A DNA stretch of 64,000 nucleotides, taken from the NCBI GenBank assembly GCA_963697975.1, contig OY969111.1, forward strand, positions 1 through 64,000, in the 5' to 3' direction. Source of the stretch: QHXM01 sp963697975. GTDB lineage: Bacteria; Acidobacteriota; Blastocatellia; Pyrinomonadales; Pyrinomonadaceae. The notes under the pieces are model-generated. The model had not been told where the DNA came from. It worked only from the letters and a program-made list of their open reading frames with translations, and searched no databases. Below are positions 17,064 to 26,892 of the stretch, in pieces. Numbering within the stretch: the first letter of the stretch is position 1; each line of letters starts with the position of its first letter. The position numbers and the translations under genes were made by a program.

Positions 17064-17819
17064 TTATTCGTTAAGCTCTGCGTCTGACGGTCGCACATAG
17101 ATCGCGCGCAACCGCTCAGGAGAAACGACATCATTAGAGGTAGCACGTAGGAGCGCCAACTTGCATACCTCTACTGCTAACACATCTTGTGATGGAGCAA
17201 TCGTCCACTGCTCTTCTCTGCCCGGCTCTCTATGGATTTCTTGAGATTCATCCCGAAACGAAATCCCTTGAGCGAGAGCCTGCACCTTAATAGCCTCCGC
17301 GTGAAGGCGTGCGCCCTCGCCTGCCCACTTCAGGCTCATCTCCGATTTAACTTTTTCCAGGAGCTTATGCGGCGCAATATGAGTCGGAGAATCGAGGGGA
17401 TGCACGTTTCCGCTCCGCTCTACCGCCAGCAGTTGCGCGAACACTTCTCCACGGCCAGCCGGAAGCAGCGCCAGCGTGCGCGTTGATTCGCCAGCTGCGT
17501 GAGCTATTGCGTAGAGAGTCGGCACTCCGACGCACGAGCGCCTCATAGTTGCCGCAAATGATTTCACGGTTGCCAGCCCGATTCGCAAACCGGTAAAGCT
17601 GCCAGGGCCGATAGACGCCGCGAAAATGTCCACGTCTTTAAGCGTCACGCCAGCTTCTTCCAGCACATTCCTGACAGACTCAAGCAGGTGCGCCGAATGA
17701 GAAGTCGCGGCATCCCCTGTCTGTGCTGCCAGTAGAGTCTCGCCGCGTGAGATGGCGATGCTGCCCGCGCGGGTCGCCGTTTCCAGGCTTAAGATCAGAG
17801 GCGTCTTGTTTGATAGCAC
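17064..17819 (-). CDS. tsaB: tRNA threonylcarbamoyladenosine biosynthesis protein TsaB
   Basis: TsaB is the scaffold partner of TsaD in making the t6A37 modification of ANN-decoding tRNAs. Signature blocks are ILSLETATRAGSIAI (about residues 9-23), ATSHSAHLLESVRNVLEEAG and the glycine-rich ASIGPGSFTGLRIGLATVKSF (about 68-88). The C-terminal third (about 170-251) is poorly conserved, as usual in TsaB. It is followed by rimI. The enzyme supplying the threonylcarbamoyl-adenylate substrate is encoded at 42400-43041 (tsaC). Confidence 0.93.
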   Translation of the reverse strand: MLSNKTPLILSLETATRAGSIAISRGETLLAAQTGDAATSHSAHLLESVRNVLEEAGVTLKDVDIFAASIGPGSFTGLRIGLATVKSFAATMRRSCVGVPTLYAIAHAAGESTRTLALLPAGRGEVFAQLLAVERSGNVHPLDSPTHIAPHKLLEKVKSEMSLKWAGEGARLHAEAIKVQALAQGISFRDESQEIHREPGREEQWTIAPSQDVLAVEVCKLALLRATSNDVVSPERLRAIYVRPSDAELNE

Positions 17820-18045
17820 AAATATTCAGTTCAACCTGCACAACTTCACCAGGATGAGTCTTCTTCCGACAACTTATTTGACAGTCTGCATCTTGCCGCG
17901 CGATTATAGGATGTGAATTCCCCCGAACGCAATCAATAGATTTTTCAAGTCAGGCAGTCTGGGAAAGTGAGCGGTCAGATATTGCTGGCGCTCAAAACGC
18001 CTTTTGCTCCCGGATGCTTGAATGGGCGTTTACCTTTTGGCTGCA

Positions 18046-19083
18046 ATGAAAAAACGCATAGGGATACTCACAGCAGGTGGCGATTGTCCCGGTCTGAATG
18101 CTGTTATCCGCGCGGTGGTGCGCCGGGCGGTATTAGACGATGGCGAGATACTGGGGATTAAGAATGGCTGGCGCGGTCTGGTTGAAGGCGACGTAGAGCC
18201 TCTGACGCGTTCTTCCGTCACCGGAATCCTCCCACGCGGCGGCACTATCCTCGGAACTTCAAGGCTTAACCCGATGCAAAACCCGGAGACGCTTGAGCGG
18301 ATGAAGCAGAACTGGGAAAAGTTCGGGCTGAATGCTTTGATTGTGGTTGGTGGAGACGGAACGCTTTCCGCGGCGCTGGACCTCTGGCGCGATCACCATC
18401 TTCCGATTGTCGGCATCCCCAAAACCATTGACAACGATATTCGCGGCACAGATTTTACCTTCGGATTTGACACGGCGGTTGGCGTCGTGACGGATGCGGT
18501 TGACAGGCTACACTCGACCGCCGAGTCGCATCATCGCGTGATGGTCGTCGAGGTGATGGGGCGACATACGGGATGGATTGCGGCCTTTGGCGGAATCGCC
18601 GGGGGAGCAGACGTGGTGCTTGTCCCCGAACATCCTTTCAAACTTTCGCGCGTCTGTGAATTGCTCAGACATCGTGAAGAACAGGGCAGAGCTTTTTCCA
18701 TAGTAGTTGTCGCCGAAGACGCGCACCCGCATCCTGATGAAGATTTTCTTGGCGGTGAATTAAGCGCCGAGCTTTATCGTCACGACAAACTCGGTGGCAT
18801 CGGCAACGTCCTGGCGCATGAGATTGAGCGCTGCACCGGCATCGAAACGCGTATCACCAAACTCGGCTATGTCCAGCGCGGCGGCTCCCCCAGCCCGTTT
18901 GACCGTGTGCTGGCGACACGCATGGGCGTCAAAGCATATGAGATGGTCGAAGCAGAAGAGTGGGGACGGATGGCCGCTCTTCATGGTAATAAAATCCGCA
19001 GCGTTTCGCTTGAAGAAGCCGTCAGCGATCTCAAAAGTCTGGATGAAGAAATTTATCAGGTGGCCGAAGTATTCTTCGGATAA
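18046..19083 (+). CDS. pfkA: 6-phosphofructokinase, ATP-type residues (group III)
   Basis: Phosphorylates fructose-6-phosphate in glycolysis. The start MKKRIGILTAGGDCPGLNAV at 18046 fits the family better than an in-frame ATG 24 bases upstream. GGDGT (about residues 103-107) has Gly at the position that distinguishes ATP-using from pyrophosphate-using enzymes. The catalytic loop reads PKTIDNDI, with Lys where E. coli Pfk has Gly. From knowledge of the PFK family this Gly/Lys combination marks ATP-dependent group III enzymes. MGRHTGWIA and LGYVQRGGSPSPFDR are also present. The gene is preceded by a 226-base gap without genes, divergent from tsaB. Confidence 0.94.
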   Translation: MKKRIGILTAGGDCPGLNAVIRAVVRRAVLDDGEILGIKNGWRGLVEGDVEPLTRSSVTGILPRGGTILGTSRLNPMQNPETLERMKQNWEKFGLNALIVVGGDGTLSAALDLWRDHHLPIVGIPKTIDNDIRGTDFTFGFDTAVGVVTDAVDRLHSTAESHHRVMVVEVMGRHTGWIAAFGGIAGGADVVLVPEHPFKLSRVCELLRHREEQGRAFSIVVVAEDAHPHPDEDFLGGELSAELYRHDKLGGIGNVLAHEIERCTGIETRITKLGYVQRGGSPSPFDRVLATRMGVKAYEMVEAEEWGRMAALHGNKIRSVSLEEAVSDLKSLDEEIYQVAEVFFG

Positions 19084-19185
19084 ATCAGTGGTTTCATTTA
19101 AGCCCCTTCGCGTAGTCTTTGGCTTTATTTCTTCACGTGCCGGTCGTTGGCGAGCATTGAAGTCAAGGGCGGGTTAGCCTTTCCA

Positions 19186-21102
19186 ATGAAACTTTGCCCC
19201 ATTTGCCGCCGCTGCTACGAGGACACAGACGCTTTGTGTCTGAACGATCAGACCGCGCTTGTGGCTTCGCGCCCCGGCACACGGATGATTTCAGACAAAT
19301 ATCGTCTCGACAGCTTGCTCGGTCGTGGCGGCATGGGAGCAGTTTATGCCGGAACCCATGTAGACCTTGATCGGCCATGCGCGATCAAGCTCCTCTTGTC
19401 TGACTTCACTTCCGATGCCGATGCCCTTGAACGTTTTCGCAGGGAAGCTCGCGCGGCGGCGCGGCTCAATCATCCGAACGTCGCAGACACCTACGACTAC
19501 GGAGTGTTGCCGGACAGCGGAGCTTACATCGTCATGGAACTGGTCGAAGGCCAGACGCTGCGCGAGTACATGGATGCCGCCGGTGATATACCTATCGCCG
19601 AAGCTGCGGAGATTGGACGGCAAGTAGCCAATGGAGTTGACGCTGCACACCGCAGCGGCATCGTGCATCGCGACTTAAAGCCGTCGAACATTATCCTGAC
19701 GCGTGACCATCAGGAGCAACTGCAAGCGAAGGTTGTTGATTTCGGTGTTGCGAAGCTTAAGGAATATTCGACAACCGGCGGCGGGCTGACGGCTTCCGGC
19801 TCGCTGATCGGCACACCACGTTACATGTCTCCCGAACAATGCTCCGGCCACACGACCGATGCTCGCTCGGACATCTACAGCATGGGCGTGATTCTTTTTG
19901 AAATGGTCGCGGGCAAACCGCCGTTCGACGCTCCGACGGCGACGGCCATCGCCATCAAGCATATCCAACAGCCTCCGCCTTCGGTGAAAGAGCTTCGCCC
20001 GGATGCTCCCTTCGAGCTTGACCAGTTTCTCCGGCAGGTTCTCGATAAAGACCCGGAGAAGCGGCCACAATCCGCCGCCGATTTTGCGAAGGCGTTAAGC
20101 GAGGTAACGAGCGTTCCAGCCGTCGCCGAAATTTCAATAAACGAAGCGCCCAGACAGCAAGAGATTCGTCCTCAAGCCAGCAAGCCAACCGTCGGACGTG
20201 AGACGAACGCTTTCGCATCTCGGGCCGGAACAACAGATCGCGCAGGCGAGCCGACGTGGGAACATTCCACATCAGAGGGGCAGGATGATCCGTCTGTTCA
20301 GGGTTATCTCGAAAGGGTTGAAGCCCCGACTGAACTAGCGACAAAAATCGCAGTCCCAATCGCGCAGGGGAATGAGACGGTAGAAGGCGTGCCGATGAGC
20401 GCGTCAGTTGATAGCTCATCCCTGAACGCTGTGGTCAAGAGAGATAACGCACCTGAATCTCGTAGCCCTGACTCTCGAAGGTCTCTTCTCATCATTGCCG
20501 TCGCTGTCTTCACGCTTGGCTTCATCGGCGTCGCAATCTGGTTTGCGCTGAGCCGTTCACCGCAGGAAGCAGTTGAGGGAAATTCGTCGTCCGTCCGCGA
20601 GAGCGAATCTTCGCAAGCGAACAAGAGTGCGACAACCATTACCGCCCCGCGCGCGACGGAGACTCCCGCCATTGTTGATAGCTCTAACCGCAACGATTCT
20701 CCCAAAGTGCCGCCCGGTGATGCGCGAACTGAATTGAGGACGGCACTCAGCGAGTGGATTACGGCGACCAACGCTCGCGACATCAATAAACAGATGACGT
20801 TTTACGCGCCGACTTTGGTTGCTTTTTACCAGAAGCGCAATACGACCCAAGCCGCCGTGCGCGCTGAAAAGACTCGCCTGTCATTGCAGGCTAACACTAT
20901 TGACGTGCGAGCGGGCGAGCCGGAGATAAAGCTGGACGCGGATGGACAGACAGCGACGATGCGCTTTCATAAGAGTTGGAATTTTAGCGGTGACAGGCCG
21001 GAGAGCGGAGAGGTTATACAGGAATTGCGCTGGCGAAAGTCGGATTCAGGATGGAAGATTGTGAGCGAGCGAGACGTGGAAGTCATTCGCATTACCAGAT
21101 AG
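19186..21102 (+). CDS. membrane Ser/Thr protein kinase with zinc ribbon and NTF2-like domain
   Basis: An N-terminal zinc ribbon (MKLCPICRRCYEDTDALCLND) precedes a complete Hanks-type kinase domain. Visible motifs are LGRGGMGAVYAG, the Lys in AIKLL, HRDLKPSNI, DFGVAKL and TPRYMSPEQ. A long polar Ser/Thr/Glu linker (about residues 300-435) leads to one membrane helix (about 440-460), a second polar linker and an extracytoplasmic NTF2/SnoaL-like domain (about 520-638) containing ALSEWITATNARDINKQMTF. The start at 19186 places the zinc ribbon at the very N terminus; an upstream TTG is less likely. It probably senses through the outer domain and phosphorylates cytoplasmic targets. It follows pfkA by about 100 bases. 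Confidence 0.92.
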   Translation: MKLCPICRRCYEDTDALCLNDQTALVASRPGTRMISDKYRLDSLLGRGGMGAVYAGTHVDLDRPCAIKLLLSDFTSDADALERFRREARAAARLNHPNVADTYDYGVLPDSGAYIVMELVEGQTLREYMDAAGDIPIAEAAEIGRQVANGVDAAHRSGIVHRDLKPSNIILTRDHQEQLQAKVVDFGVAKLKEYSTTGGGLTASGSLIGTPRYMSPEQCSGHTTDARSDIYSMGVILFEMVAGKPPFDAPTATAIAIKHIQQPPPSVKELRPDAPFELDQFLRQVLDKDPEKRPQSAADFAKALSEVTSVPAVAEISINEAPRQQEIRPQASKPTVGRETNAFASRAGTTDRAGEPTWEHSTSEGQDDPSVQGYLERVEAPTELATKIAVPIAQGNETVEGVPMSASVDSSSLNAVVKRDNAPESRSPDSRRSLLIIAVAVFTLGFIGVAIWFALSRSPQEAVEGNSSSVRESESSQANKSATTITAPRATETPAIVDSSNRNDSPKVPPGDARTELRTALSEWITATNARDINKQMTFYAPTLVAFYQKRNTTQAAVRAEKTRLSLQANTIDVRAGEPEIKLDADGQTATMRFHKSWNFSGDRPESGEVIQELRWRKSDSGWKIVSERDVEVIRITR

Positions 21103-21132
21103 TTTTATTGTCTCAAATAACCAGGGGGAATA

Positions 21133-21744
21133 ATGACCGGGAAAACTTTATCGCATGGCGGCCTTATTTCGCTAAGCGCCTACGCATCCGATTCAAAAGA
21201 GTTGCAGGTCATTATCGAAACGCCCAAAGGCAGTCGCAACAAATTCAATTACGATGAAGAGCAGCATCTCTTCAAGTTGGGAGGCGTGTTACCGGCGGGC
21301 GCTGTCTTCCCTTTCGATTTCGGTTTCGTTCCTTCTACTGTGGGCGGCGACGGCGACCCTCTGGACGTGCTTCTTTTGATGGACGAGCCTGCGTTTCCCG
21401 GCTGTCTTGTGCCGTCGCGTCTCGTCGCCGTGATTGAAGCGGACCAAACTGAGCGCGATGGTGAAACCACACGCAACGATAGATTGATTGCGGTCGCCGC
21501 AAACTCGCATACTCATCAAAGGGTGCGCTCACTCGCGGACATCAGCAGCGCTCTTTTGGACGAGATCGAACATTTCTTCATCTCATACAATGAGATTAAA
21601 GGAAAAACGTTCAAGCCGCTCGGTCGCTTTGGCCCTATAAAAGCGGCCAGACTCATAGAAGAAGGAGTGAGTCTCTTTCAAAGGAAGAAAGGAAGCGCGA
21701 AAAAGTCTAAACGCAAAACACAATCGAGCCGGAAGAAGCGTTAA
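21133..21744 (+). CDS. ppa: inorganic pyrophosphatase (family I)
   Basis: Hydrolyses pyrophosphate to drive biosynthetic reactions. The active-site core is visible: IETPKGSRNKFNYDEE, FPFDFGFVPST and the metal-binding GGDGDPLDVLLLMDEP (about residues 73-88), followed by DRLIAVA and a helix with EHFFISYNEIKGK. At 203 residues it is longer than the E. coli enzyme because of a Lys/Arg/Ser-rich tail (about 180-203). The start follows a GGGGG-rich ribosome site 6 bases away. It lies 30 bases after the kinase gene, so co-transcription is plausible. Confidence 0.92.
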   Translation: MTGKTLSHGGLISLSAYASDSKELQVIIETPKGSRNKFNYDEEQHLFKLGGVLPAGAVFPFDFGFVPSTVGGDGDPLDVLLLMDEPAFPGCLVPSRLVAVIEADQTERDGETTRNDRLIAVAANSHTHQRVRSLADISSALLDEIEHFFISYNEIKGKTFKPLGRFGPIKAARLIEEGVSLFQRKKGSAKKSKRKTQSSRKKR

Positions 21745-21801
21745 GAAGCAGCACCATGTACCGGGCAGGATATTTCTGCTCTCTGTTTTTATCAATCCGC
21801 A

Positions 21802-22047
21802 ATGATCTATCTGGCATTTATTTTCGCACTGGCCCTCGCCTGCATCGCAGGGATGGAATTCGTCTCTTTGATGACGCTCGAAGCCAGAAATCGCCAACTC
21901 AAACGGCGCGTTGATGAATTAGAACGTGAGAACGCCAGAATCACGGAGAGCTGGCGAAACGCTGAAACGCTGATCGAGCAACAACAGGACGAAGATGATG
22001 AGGAAGCATGGCCGGAGTTGATTGATGATGATTCGGTTCGCTGGTGA
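21802..22047 (+). CDS. small membrane-anchored coiled-coil protein
   Basis: An 81-residue protein with one N-terminal membrane helix (residues about 2-24) and a charged coiled coil (about 28-62, LEARNRQLKRRVDELERENARI). It ends in a strongly acidic tail (DEDDEEAWPELIDDDSVRW). I do not recognise the family. The layout resembles FtsB/FtsL-like or LapA-like small membrane proteins only in general form. It follows ppa by 57 bases on the same strand and is convergent with the ankyrin gene. Confidence 0.6.
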   Translation: MIYLAFIFALALACIAGMEFVSLMTLEARNRQLKRRVDELERENARITESWRNAETLIEQQQDEDDEEAWPELIDDDSVRW

Positions 22048-22121
22048 AAGCTATTGTAAGATATCGGACGTAAAGACTTTAAGAGTGATTGCTCAGGTGG
22101 CACATTTCGGTACTAGCCGAG

Positions 22122-22940
22122 TTATTCAATTGCGCCAGCCCGGATGAGAAGACGAACAGCGTCAGCGCGGTCTCTGCGCCGGGCAATCATCAGGGCGGTT
22201 TCGTCGCTTCTATTTCTCGTGTGGATGTCTGCCTGGTAATCCAGAAGAAGTTCGAGGCTGTCGGTGCTTCCCTCACCTGCGGCCTGCATCAGCGGCGACG
22301 CCCCGTCAAAGTCCTGCTCGTTGACGTTTGCGCCTCTCGCCAGCAGGATTGTCATCAGCCGCAGATCGTCAAGCGAAGTCGCAAGTTTCAAGGCCGTCCA
22401 ACCGTTATTGTTCTTCGCATCCATCTCCGCGCTATTATCCAGCAGTAGGCGCAAGACCTCCGTATGTCCTTTCACGGTGGCGATCATCAACGCAGTCCAG
22501 CCGTCGCCGGTTCTGGCATTAACGTCGCAGCCAGCCTCGATTAAGTTTTTAACCCTCGCGGTGTCGCCGTCGCGCGCCGCGTGTAATAAAGCTTGATTGA
22601 GTTGCTCTTCGTGGGCGAATCGTCCCTCCGGGTCGGCTTTATCAATGGCTCCGGCGCTTCTCAGGAGCCGGACAATCTCTGTATGACCTTTGGCTGCGGC
22701 GCGACTGAAAGCAGTTGCGCCAACCTGATTGTTGGCGTTCACCTCTGCGCCTTCGCTAAGCAGTATCTGCACAATCTCAAGATGCCCCTCGCCTGCGGCG
22801 AACATCAACGCAGTATGGCCGAAGACATCCTGTCCATTCACGTCAGCGCCCGAAGCCAGCAGCGCCGACACGCTCTCCATGTCGCCTTTCGATGCCGCTC
22901 TCATTAAATCTGTAATCCGGTTATTAATAGCTGCTTTCAC
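22122..22940 (-). CDS. ankyrin-repeat protein
   Basis: The 272-residue protein consists almost entirely of eight ankyrin repeats of about 33 residues. Repeats such as HTALMFAAGEGHLEIVQILLSEGAEVN and WTALMIATVKGHTEVLRLLLDNSAEMD are close to consensus, and the third is extended by about 8 residues. There is no signal peptide or membrane segment, so it is cytoplasmic. Ankyrin arrays bind proteins; the partner cannot be told from sequence. It lies 21 bases downstream of the TPR gene and may belong to the same transcript. Confidence 0.88.
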   Translation of the reverse strand: MKAAINNRITDLMRAASKGDMESVSALLASGADVNGQDVFGHTALMFAAGEGHLEIVQILLSEGAEVNANNQVGATAFSRAAAKGHTEIVRLLRSAGAIDKADPEGRFAHEEQLNQALLHAARDGDTARVKNLIEAGCDVNARTGDGWTALMIATVKGHTEVLRLLLDNSAEMDAKNNNGWTALKLATSLDDLRLMTILLARGANVNEQDFDGASPLMQAAGEGSTDSLELLLDYQADIHTRNRSDETALMIARRRDRADAVRLLIRAGAIE

Positions 22941-22961
22941 AACGGCGCACGCCCGCTCTCT

Positions 22962-24263
22962 CTAATTATTAGAAATCTTCTGAATGACAAAATCATCCAA
23001 CCACATACGTCCGAAGGCCGGGCATGGGCCGGAGCTACAATTTTGACGAAGAACAGAGATGAGCACGGCGCTCGTCGTCTTTGAAGAAGTGAAATCAATT
23101 GAATATTCGTGCCATCCGTCGGAGCTTTGCGGAAGCTGCGGGGACGACGCGAGAGCGGAACTATCTTTACCACCAGCGTCGCTCACGCTAATGAGCGGCA
23201 AGCCCCCTGTGACAATCTCTTCGGTTCGCGCATTGAATCGCAGCCGGTAGCGCATATTCGGCTCGACCAGAATTAATTGCGTGAGGATAGATTGGCTCGG
23301 AGTTGCGTCGCCGTTGAAATCCACGCGCAGGCTTTGCGCTCCCGAATGTGGTTTATTACGGTCAAGCGAGAGGCGCAAGCCCTGCGTGTCGCGCGCCAGT
23401 TGCCAACCGAAGCCCGAATTATCTCGGCTCACCTTCTTTTCAAAACCGCCATCGTTTATGAGAGCAATCCCGCCTTCGCGTTTGCCCTCGCCTGAATCAA
23501 AAGCCCAAACCTCATAAGCTTCATGGTAACGCCTGGCAGCCAGCAACTCGTCTTGAAGCGCCTGCCTGTCTTTGCCGGTGATACCCCCTGCGGCGCGAAA
23601 TTGTGCGAGCGCCTCCGCAATCTTCCCGCGTTTGATAAAAATTTTTGCCAGAGCGATGCGCCATGAAACTCTTTCCGGTTGGATTATCCGCTCGACTTCA
23701 ACCGGGTTGCCGTCCGTCGCGCTCCAAACCAGATCAATCAAATTAGGAAGAAGCGCCACGTCACTGGAAGCCGCGCGCCGCAACTCTCTGTATGATTCTT
23801 CAAGGCGCCCCGCCCTGAATAACACATTGCCTAACTGCCAGCGCGGCTGAGCATAAAAAGGCGCGAGCCTGACCGACTGTTCTAAAGCAGCAATCGCGCC
23901 CTGCTCATCGTCGGCCATATCACGTGCGCGCCCAAGCTCAAGCCATAGAAAATAGTCATTCGGACGAAGCGCGACCGCACGCTCGTATTCAGGTATCGCA
24001 GCGGCCAACCCTTGCGTGTTAAGCAGCACGAGCGCGCGACCTGAATGAGCCTCCGGGTCGTTCGGCGTCGTGTCGATGGCGCGCTGGCTCTCAGAAAGAA
24101 GTTGCGCCCCGACCTCGGATGGAGACGGCGAGCGCGGCTCTTTGAGTCGCATGGTCAGCCAGCGGGATTCTCCGATTCGCGCTGCGCCTAAAATTCCCCA
24201 GACGCAGACGACGATCACGACGACTGCTGACCCTATGCTTAATTTATAAGAGAGCTTCTTCAA
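22962..24263 (-). CDS. membrane-anchored TPR protein with carbohydrate-binding-like C-terminal domain
   Basis: One N-terminal membrane helix (residues about 8-28) is followed by three or four TPR units (about 55-210, including SGRALVLLNTQGLAAAIPEYERAVALRPND). The C-terminal part (about 275-430) is a beta-rich jelly-roll resembling carbohydrate-binding modules (SLRVDFNGDATPSQSI, YRLRFNARTEEIVTGG, WHEYSIDFTSS, MWLDDFVIQ). It lies 42 bases after an O-antigen ligase-like gene. That context suggests a helper in surface polysaccharide assembly. No enzymatic motif is seen. Confidence 0.75.
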   Translation of the reverse strand: MKKLSYKLSIGSAVVVIVVCVWGILGAARIGESRWLTMRLKEPRSPSPSEVGAQLLSESQRAIDTTPNDPEAHSGRALVLLNTQGLAAAIPEYERAVALRPNDYFLWLELGRARDMADDEQGAIAALEQSVRLAPFYAQPRWQLGNVLFRAGRLEESYRELRRAASSDVALLPNLIDLVWSATDGNPVEVERIIQPERVSWRIALAKIFIKRGKIAEALAQFRAAGGITGKDRQALQDELLAARRYHEAYEVWAFDSGEGKREGGIALINDGGFEKKVSRDNSGFGWQLARDTQGLRLSLDRNKPHSGAQSLRVDFNGDATPSQSILTQLILVEPNMRYRLRFNARTEEIVTGGLPLISVSDAGGKDSSALASSPQLPQSSDGWHEYSIDFTSSKTTSAVLISVLRQNCSSGPCPAFGRMWLDDFVIQKISNN

Positions 24264-24305
24264 GACGTTATCGGACTCTCTTTAAATTCAAGAGAGCTTT
24301 CTACC

Positions 24306-25775
24306 TTACTTCCCTTCCTCCGTCCGCCCGTTGACAGTGGCGATTGCCACCAGCATCAGGCAGATGAGCGCGTTAATTGGAATGTGCAGCCCGAAATCAA
24401 CCAGACTATGAATGCTGATTCCGAAAAGTCCTGCAAGCGCGCCGAAACAGGCCGCACGACGGAAAGGATCAAGCGAGCTTAAGGTAGCCCGCGCGAATTT
24501 GACGAGTAGAAAAACAAACCATACCCCGAGCAAGACGCCGATCACACCGCCGCTCGCCAGCAACTCAAGATAATCGTTATGCGCCTGCTGCGGCGTCATC
24601 TTTCCCGAAGCATTATGATATTGAGGAATGGCCGTCCAGTATCCTCCGATGCCGACGCCCGCCAGCGGGTGAACTTTAATCATCTGCCACGTTGCACTCC
24701 AAATCTCTTTGCGGCGCACGCCGGAGTTTGATTCCTGAGCTTCAACCGCGACTTCATCCTGTATGGCCTCGAAGCGACTGGTGATTTGTTCGCCCCCTAC
24801 CCAGACGATGCCTATCAAGGTCGCCGTTAACAGAAACGCCCCGAGCGTGAGTCGGGAAACAGATGAGCTTCCGATTCGAGCCAGTCCAGAGGAGGCGCTA
24901 TTCTTCCTCACTTCCGATCTCTTCTTCAGCCTTCGCACAGAGCTAAACATCAAAGCCAGCAAGAGCAACTGGCACAGCATACTCAAAATGCCTCCACGCG
25001 AACGCGAAAGCACCAGCGCTACCCAGACGGGAATTACTGCCGCCAGATAGATCAACACCCGGTCACGCCTCACGCCACCGCCAGCCAACAAACCCAGCGC
25101 CAGGCCCAGAGCCATCTCCATCAGGAAAGCGAAGTGATTGGCATTGGCGAATTGCCCGTAGCCCCTGTCGAGCCGGACAAAAGGAAAAAGGAAATTCGGC
25201 GCGCTGCCCTGTGTGGTTTGTCGTAGGAGCGCAAACATGGCGCTGGCGACACCGATGCCGATGATGAAGAGAAGAAGAATGCGCAGGCGTCCGGGGCTGG
25301 AGGTGTAACGCAGCAATAACCCAAGCGTCAGCGCGTAGGCGAACAACTTCAAAACCATCTGCCGCGTTTCATATGGGTCGTAGCTCAGAGCCTGCCAGAT
25401 TGGAACATTGATTCCCGTCATGCTCGAAGAACTTCCCAGCGGAAGCGTTTGCGTGTAGGCGAAGCCGGACAGCAACAGCAAAGGAAGAAGCAGGAGATGC
25501 CGTCTGGAAATCCATGCTCCGCTCAAGATTCCTTCGATCATCCAGAGGATGCCGAGAACAAAGACCCCACATTCAAAAATGGTCTCAACCGCGCCGCGCC
25601 ACGGAGCGACAATTCCGTATGGCGTAGCGACCACCAGAATCAAAACCAGCAGACCGTAAAAGATGATTCGTTCGAGGATGACAGACGCGCGTGAGGCAAC
25701 AATCTTTTGCCGAGGTTGGCCTGTCAGATCAGTTGGCGGAGTTTTGTCTGAAGAACTGCCGACGTGTGTGTTCAC
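24306..25775 (-). CDS. O-antigen ligase / polymerase family membrane protein
   Basis: A 489-residue protein with about eleven predicted membrane helices. It has the large loop characteristic of the Wzy_C/WaaL family, containing SRSRGGILSM, the motif HPLAGVGIGGYW and the QQAHNDYLELLASGGVIG block (about residues 400-420), whose His is functionally important in WaaL-type enzymes. It acts in the inner membrane, ligating or polymerising lipid-linked glycans. Neighbours are UDP-xylose synthase and a TPR/CBM-like protein, which fits an exopolysaccharide or O-antigen locus. Ligase cannot be told from polymerase here. Confidence 0.85.
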   Translation of the reverse strand: MNTHVGSSSDKTPPTDLTGQPRQKIVASRASVILERIIFYGLLVLILVVATPYGIVAPWRGAVETIFECGVFVLGILWMIEGILSGAWISRRHLLLLPLLLLSGFAYTQTLPLGSSSSMTGINVPIWQALSYDPYETRQMVLKLFAYALTLGLLLRYTSSPGRLRILLLFIIGIGVASAMFALLRQTTQGSAPNFLFPFVRLDRGYGQFANANHFAFLMEMALGLALGLLAGGGVRRDRVLIYLAAVIPVWVALVLSRSRGGILSMLCQLLLLALMFSSVRRLKKRSEVRKNSASSGLARIGSSSVSRLTLGAFLLTATLIGIVWVGGEQITSRFEAIQDEVAVEAQESNSGVRRKEIWSATWQMIKVHPLAGVGIGGYWTAIPQYHNASGKMTPQQAHNDYLELLASGGVIGVLLGVWFVFLLVKFARATLSSLDPFRRAACFGALAGLFGISIHSLVDFGLHIPINALICLMLVAIATVNGRTEEGK

Positions 25776-25790
25776 AATTGTTCGCAGAAA

Positions 25791-26759
25791 TTATAAGGCT
25801 GCCGTTTGATGGCTTTGGTCTGAAACGCGATTATTTAGTCGTTCCGCGAAATACGCCACAGTCCTTTCCAAACCCTCACGCAAAGGAATCAATGGCTCCC
25901 ATGAGAGCAACTGTCGCGCGCGTGTAATGTCCGGCTGGCGCTGGCGCGGGTCATCCTGCGGCAGCGGGAGATATTTAATCTCAACGTCAGAATCGCAGGT
26001 TCGTTTCACCTCTTCGGCCAGTTCCCTGATCGTAAACTCGCTCGGATTGCCGAGATTGACCGGATCGTGAAGCTCGTCCGCATTCATCAAGCGAATTATT
26101 CCTTCGATGAGATCGTCAACATAACAGAAGGAGCGCGTCTGTTCTCCCGTCCCGTAAATCGTCAACGGCTCGCCGCGCAAAGCCTGCATGATGAGATTTG
26201 AGACGACGCGACCGTCCGATTCATGCATCCTCGTCCCATAGGTGTTGAAGATGCGCGCGATACGTATGTCAACATTGTTCTGTCGATGATAGTCCATCAT
26301 CAAAGTTTCGGCGATACGCTTGCCTTCGTCATAACAACTGCGAATCCCGACCGGATTGACATTTCCCCAGTAGCTTTCCGGCTGCGGGTGAATTTCCGGG
26401 TCGCCATAAACTTCGGACGTGGAGGCTTGAAGAATACGTGCGTGGACGCGCTTGGCCAAGCCCAGCATGTTGATCGTGCCCATGACAGAGGTCTTGACAG
26501 TCTTAACAGCATTGTACTGGTAATGAATCGGCGAGGCCGGACAAGCGAGATTATAAATCTGGTCAACTTCGAGCAAGACAGGCTCGATGACATCGTGGCG
26601 CAGCAACTCGAAGCGCGGGTTGCCCAGTAGATGAAAAACGTTTTCGCGTCGCCCCGTGAAGAAATTGTCGAGGCAGATGACCTCATGCCCATCCAGCAGC
26701 AATCGCTCGCAAAGATGCGAGCCGATAAAACCTGCGCCGCCTGTGACGAGTATCCTCAT
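25791..26759 (-). CDS. UDP-glucuronate decarboxylase (UDP-xylose synthase)
   Basis: An extended short-chain dehydrogenase that converts UDP-glucuronate to UDP-xylose. The NAD motif GGAGFIGSHL is at residues 7-16, followed by LDNFFTGRRENV, YNLACPASPIHYQ, the catalytic Ser/Tyr/Lys (STSEVYGDP; SCYDEGKR) and RIFNTYGTRMHESDGRVVSN, the combination typical of UXS. The ATG at 26759 is preferred over a GTG three codons earlier. It lies 15 bases upstream of the O-antigen ligase gene and supplies a sugar nucleotide for the polysaccharide locus. Confidence 0.93.
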   Translation of the reverse strand: MRILVTGGAGFIGSHLCERLLLDGHEVICLDNFFTGRRENVFHLLGNPRFELLRHDVIEPVLLEVDQIYNLACPASPIHYQYNAVKTVKTSVMGTINMLGLAKRVHARILQASTSEVYGDPEIHPQPESYWGNVNPVGIRSCYDEGKRIAETLMMDYHRQNNVDIRIARIFNTYGTRMHESDGRVVSNLIMQALRGEPLTIYGTGEQTRSFCYVDDLIEGIIRLMNADELHDPVNLGNPSEFTIRELAEEVKRTCDSDVEIKYLPLPQDDPRQRQPDITRARQLLSWEPLIPLREGLERTVAYFAERLNNRVSDQSHQTAAL

Positions 26760-26892
26760 GCTCTCCACAACCTTAGAGTCGGTAACAAAAGCGGATTCAA
26801 ACAGGGATGGACAGAGATTGTCAGGTGAAGAAAGAGGAGCAGCACTGATTTCATATCCATTCTTTTATCTTGTCTATCCGGTCCATCACTGC